Source: Ehretia macrophylla
Lineage: Eukaryota > Streptophyta > Magnoliopsida > Boraginales > Ehretiaceae
Length of the DNA: 64,000 bases
NCBI GenBank assembly: GCA_037974665.1
Contig: CM075780.1
Coordinates: forward strand, 55,221,594 to 55,285,593
Direction: 5' to 3'
Translations under genes and position numbers: made by a program
Part shown: piece after piece, positions 61,449 to 64,000 of the stretch
Position numbering within the stretch: position 1 is the stretch's first letter
How the letters are laid out: the number at the start of each line of letters is the position of its first letter
Notes under the pieces: generated by a model
The model's input: the letters and a program-made list of their open reading frames with translations, nothing else
Told to the model about the DNA's origin: nothing
Databases searched by the model: none

Positions 61449-62489
61449 AAAGTCGCACTACAATTCTTTAAGCAGTGTAGCGCGGCCATGCCTCCATCTT
61501 TCCTTCTTTGATAATCTTTCATTCCAAATGTTATTTTCTTCCTTAGCAAGCTTCATATCAAATAGAATTTCTCCTTTCGTAAGTTCCCTATTTTGTTTCC
61601 CCCTTTTTTTTTATTTCTTTGTTTATCTATAATTTTCTAGATAAAAATTAATTTATTTATACATGTGTTTGCTTACTTTTGCTTTTTGCAGCTTTCCCAT
61701 TTCCCTCTCATTAAAGCTTCTTTCATATAATTTTTTTTCAATTTATCTTTTAAGTATCAATTTTAGCTTCGAAACTTGCAAAACTTAATATGCATGTATT
61801 CACGTATAACACATATTATAAGCACTTTGTCTTACATGTGTACACCTACATATGGTGTGTTTAGTCGACACTTTGTCTCAGGAATATTGTATGTCCACGT
61901 CAAGTGATTACACGTACAGTTAATGTGGATTTATGTTTTGCATTATGGCTAATGAAATGAGAATGAAGTGTTAATATACCTTCATAGCCTTCAAGAGACA
62001 GATATACTATTTTATGTAATGTTTGAAATTTTCTATTTTAATTCCAAAAATGGACTTTTTGAGAATATATTCCATCAGTTTGATGGAAGTGTGCAAAAAA
62101 TCAAATAACAAATATTGAAAATAATATATTAAGAAACAATGTAACATCAATTGCCACTTAATTTTCACAATATAAGGTAAAGTGGAAATCATACAAGTGA
62201 CTCATTGTAATTGAAAACCACACCATGTCTAGAAAATGGTTTATCATTGTTTAACAATTACTAATTAAAGTAATGAGTTGTTTAGGATGAATGAGAATTA
62301 TATATTGCGGTACTAGACATAAACTTACTCAAAATTTAAAATCAACGATTAAACTATTTATCATTTTAAATCACCCATTGAATAATTTTTTTTGTTTCAT
62401 TTAAACAATTCATTAATCATTTCAATTTGTTGTAATTGATTTCTACTTTTGGTTGGTCAAAATTGTCATGATTGAGACCCACAAGAGAT
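61449..62489. other. Spacer, nothing recognised
   Basis: No domain-bearing frame, repeat or RNA feature could be supported. Confidence 0.5.
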
Positions 62490-62826
62490 TTGGTTCATTT
62501 AGAAATTTTGAACCAAGCTTGGCAAGCATCGCCTCATTTACCAGCAATTATAGGGGCGAAGACCAAGTCCCCCAACTAATTTAGGACATCACAACTTTTC
62601 CCATCCAACTCAATACATATTTCTTTTCTCCACGAAGAGCCCCAAATAAAGTTGCGTTGGAGTTTATCGATTTCCTGACAGGTTTGAATAGGAATAGCTG
62701 TTGTATTCATCGTATAGACATGCAAGGCAGCAATAACGGACTTGGCAAGCGTAATTCTTCCCGCAAAAGATAACATATTAATCTTTCCACCCTGCAAGTG
62801 TTGCCTGAGCTTTAGCAACAACGAAC
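62490..62826 (-). pseudogene. L1-type LINE ORF2 fragment
   Basis: The - strand frame 62821-62576 reads MLSFAGRITLAKSVIAALHV and IDKLQRNFIWG, the region after the reverse transcriptase core in plant L1 elements. It is cut off at 62826, where a TRIM-like LTR starts. Confidence 0.8.
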
Positions 62827-63294
62827 TTGGCGAAAGTGTATCTAATTATTTCACATGGATAAATCAGGACTTTTAAAACTAGTATATAAAATTATGGGTT
62901 ACTCCATCTAAAACCATCTAAAACCAATTGGTTTTAGAATAGAACCTCAAGTTAACTATCATGGTATCAGAGTTGGACATTGGTCTTATATAATCCATTC
63001 ACGTGTGGCCCAATAATTTCCAAGTGTTAACTTTAGTACGTAGTTTTCGATTTTGCTACTTTTATACCACATCATTAATTAATTACACATTCGATAATTG
63101 ACTTTGGTATGCAACTCTTCCAAATTCTCTTCTTCTTCAACTATATCAATTAATTAGTCATGAGTGACAAATGAAGGCGGTATTGAAGAATCCAATTGTG
63201 CCACAAGGACAAATAAGGATTTTCAACAGCAGTATATAAAATTTTGAGTACTCCACTTAGTACTAATTAGTTTTAAGATAAAATCGCAAATTAA
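62827..63294. mobile_element. Second TRIM-like array (two LTRs, one interior)
   Basis: LTR-like units start near 62831 and 63178. Between them a good primer-like site, TGGTATCAGAGTTGGA, follows TTAACTATCA. It matches the right two units of the array at 59450-59939 and is followed by the same RTE sequence. Confidence 0.7.
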
Positions 63295-63874
63295 CTATTA
63301 ATTCTAACGTAACATCCACACATTCTCTAGACGGATCCAACAAAATAAACATCTTTGATAAAATGTACTACAACACCTTGTCATGAATATGGCTAGTGAT
63401 AAAGTGCACTACAACACCTTGTCATGAATATGGCTAGTTTCTTGTCTATAAAAAGAGTAAAACAATATAAGTTTAAGGGCGATTCTTGGTATAGATCGAT
63501 TGTGATGAGAAAAGCATTGATCCACCTATTTATCTTTACATTAATCATACATTTATCATGCATCTTTCTTATCATTTTAATATGTACTAATATCATTCTT
63601 CTCCAATACTCTTTACAATATCTCTTTAAGAATTCGATCATATACTTTTTTGAAGTCAATAAACACTATGTGTTGGAATTTTTTTCATTTTCTCGATATT
63701 GCTCCATTAGTCTTAATTCTTAGTAAAAAAGTAGCTTCTATTATTGATATACTAGGTATGGAACCAAACTAACTCTTTGAAGTATTTGTATTCTTTCTTA
63801 ATCTTATTTTGATCATTTTTTTTATAATTGCATAATACACCTCATTTATTTAATTTCTTGGTAATTGACACAGT
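63295..63874 (-). pseudogene. Second copy of the degraded RTE LINE segment
   Basis: Closely matches 59940-60460 (IKMIRKMHDKCMINVK and NAFLITIDLYQES on the - strand). It contains an extra 46 bp tandem repeat near 63352-63443 (CTACAACACCTTGTCATGAA twice). Confidence 0.8.
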
Positions 63875-63978
63875 ATTTTTATTTTTAATTTTTTATTCCC
63901 ACTCCCATGAGAATCGAATGTTGGTCTCCTAACTACCAAGGGGAGTAGCCCACCACTATGCTACTCTTGAATCTCTGA
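63875..63978 (-). mobile_element. Short tRNA-derived SINE with clean TSD
   Basis: 104 bp between TAATTGACACAGT (63862-63874) and TAATTGACGTAGT (63979-63991). On the - strand TAGCATAGTGG is an A box, ACATTCGATTCTC a B box, and the tail is A-rich. The paralogous site at about 60452-60466 lacks it (an empty site). Confidence 0.85.
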
Positions 63979-64000
63979 TAATTGACGTAGTTTTGATGCC

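Overview
The window is nuclear DNA of a flowering plant, most likely a eudicot. It is AT-rich, its genes are split by large introns, and most of it is transposable elements (TEs), many inserted inside one another. I cannot name the species. I see no tRNA or rRNA genes, no CRISPR array and no bacterial features.

Only two host genes are well supported. On the + strand, 67-14413 is the 3' part of a gene for a protein with several methyl-CpG-binding domains (MBD7 type). Its last visible MBD is split by a 12.5 kb intron, and it ends in a StkC-type region and a basic tail. On the - strand, 57767-51516 is an intact two-exon gene for a domesticated PIF/Harbinger transposase (HDP1/HARBI1-like) that has lost its third catalytic residue. 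In Arabidopsis, MBD7 and HDP1 belong to the same anti-silencing (IDM) complex, so finding relatives of both about 37 kb apart is the main biological observation here.

Region by region. Positions 1-14413 hold the MBD gene. Its giant intron carries a SINE, a DNA element split by a near full-length L1-type LINE, and Copia gag debris. Positions 16575-17226 are one Tourist-like MITE inside another. Positions 17371-28851 are a Copia element (- strand) interrupted by a CACTA element that carries exons of DEX1, and by a 2.9 kb solo LTR. Positions 29220-34962 are a Gypsy derivative with about 2 kb LTRs around only 417 bp of internal sequence; one LTR contains a Mutator-like MITE. Positions 35552-37324 hold two Tourist-like elements. 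Positions 37474-48955 are a Mutator-like MITE containing a second Copia element, which itself contains two more solo LTRs of the 2.9-3.1 kb family. Positions 49264-51515 hold a SINE, a foldback element and low-complexity tracts. Positions 51516-57767 hold the HDP1-like gene. Positions 58490-64000 hold degraded RTE and L1 LINE pieces, TRIM-like LTR arrays that have been duplicated, and a short SINE with clean target-site duplications.

Most insertions were dated relative to each other by target-site duplications (TSDs) and by reading frames that rejoin across the insertion. All TE reading frames seen carry stops, frameshifts or altered active-site residues, so none looks autonomous now.
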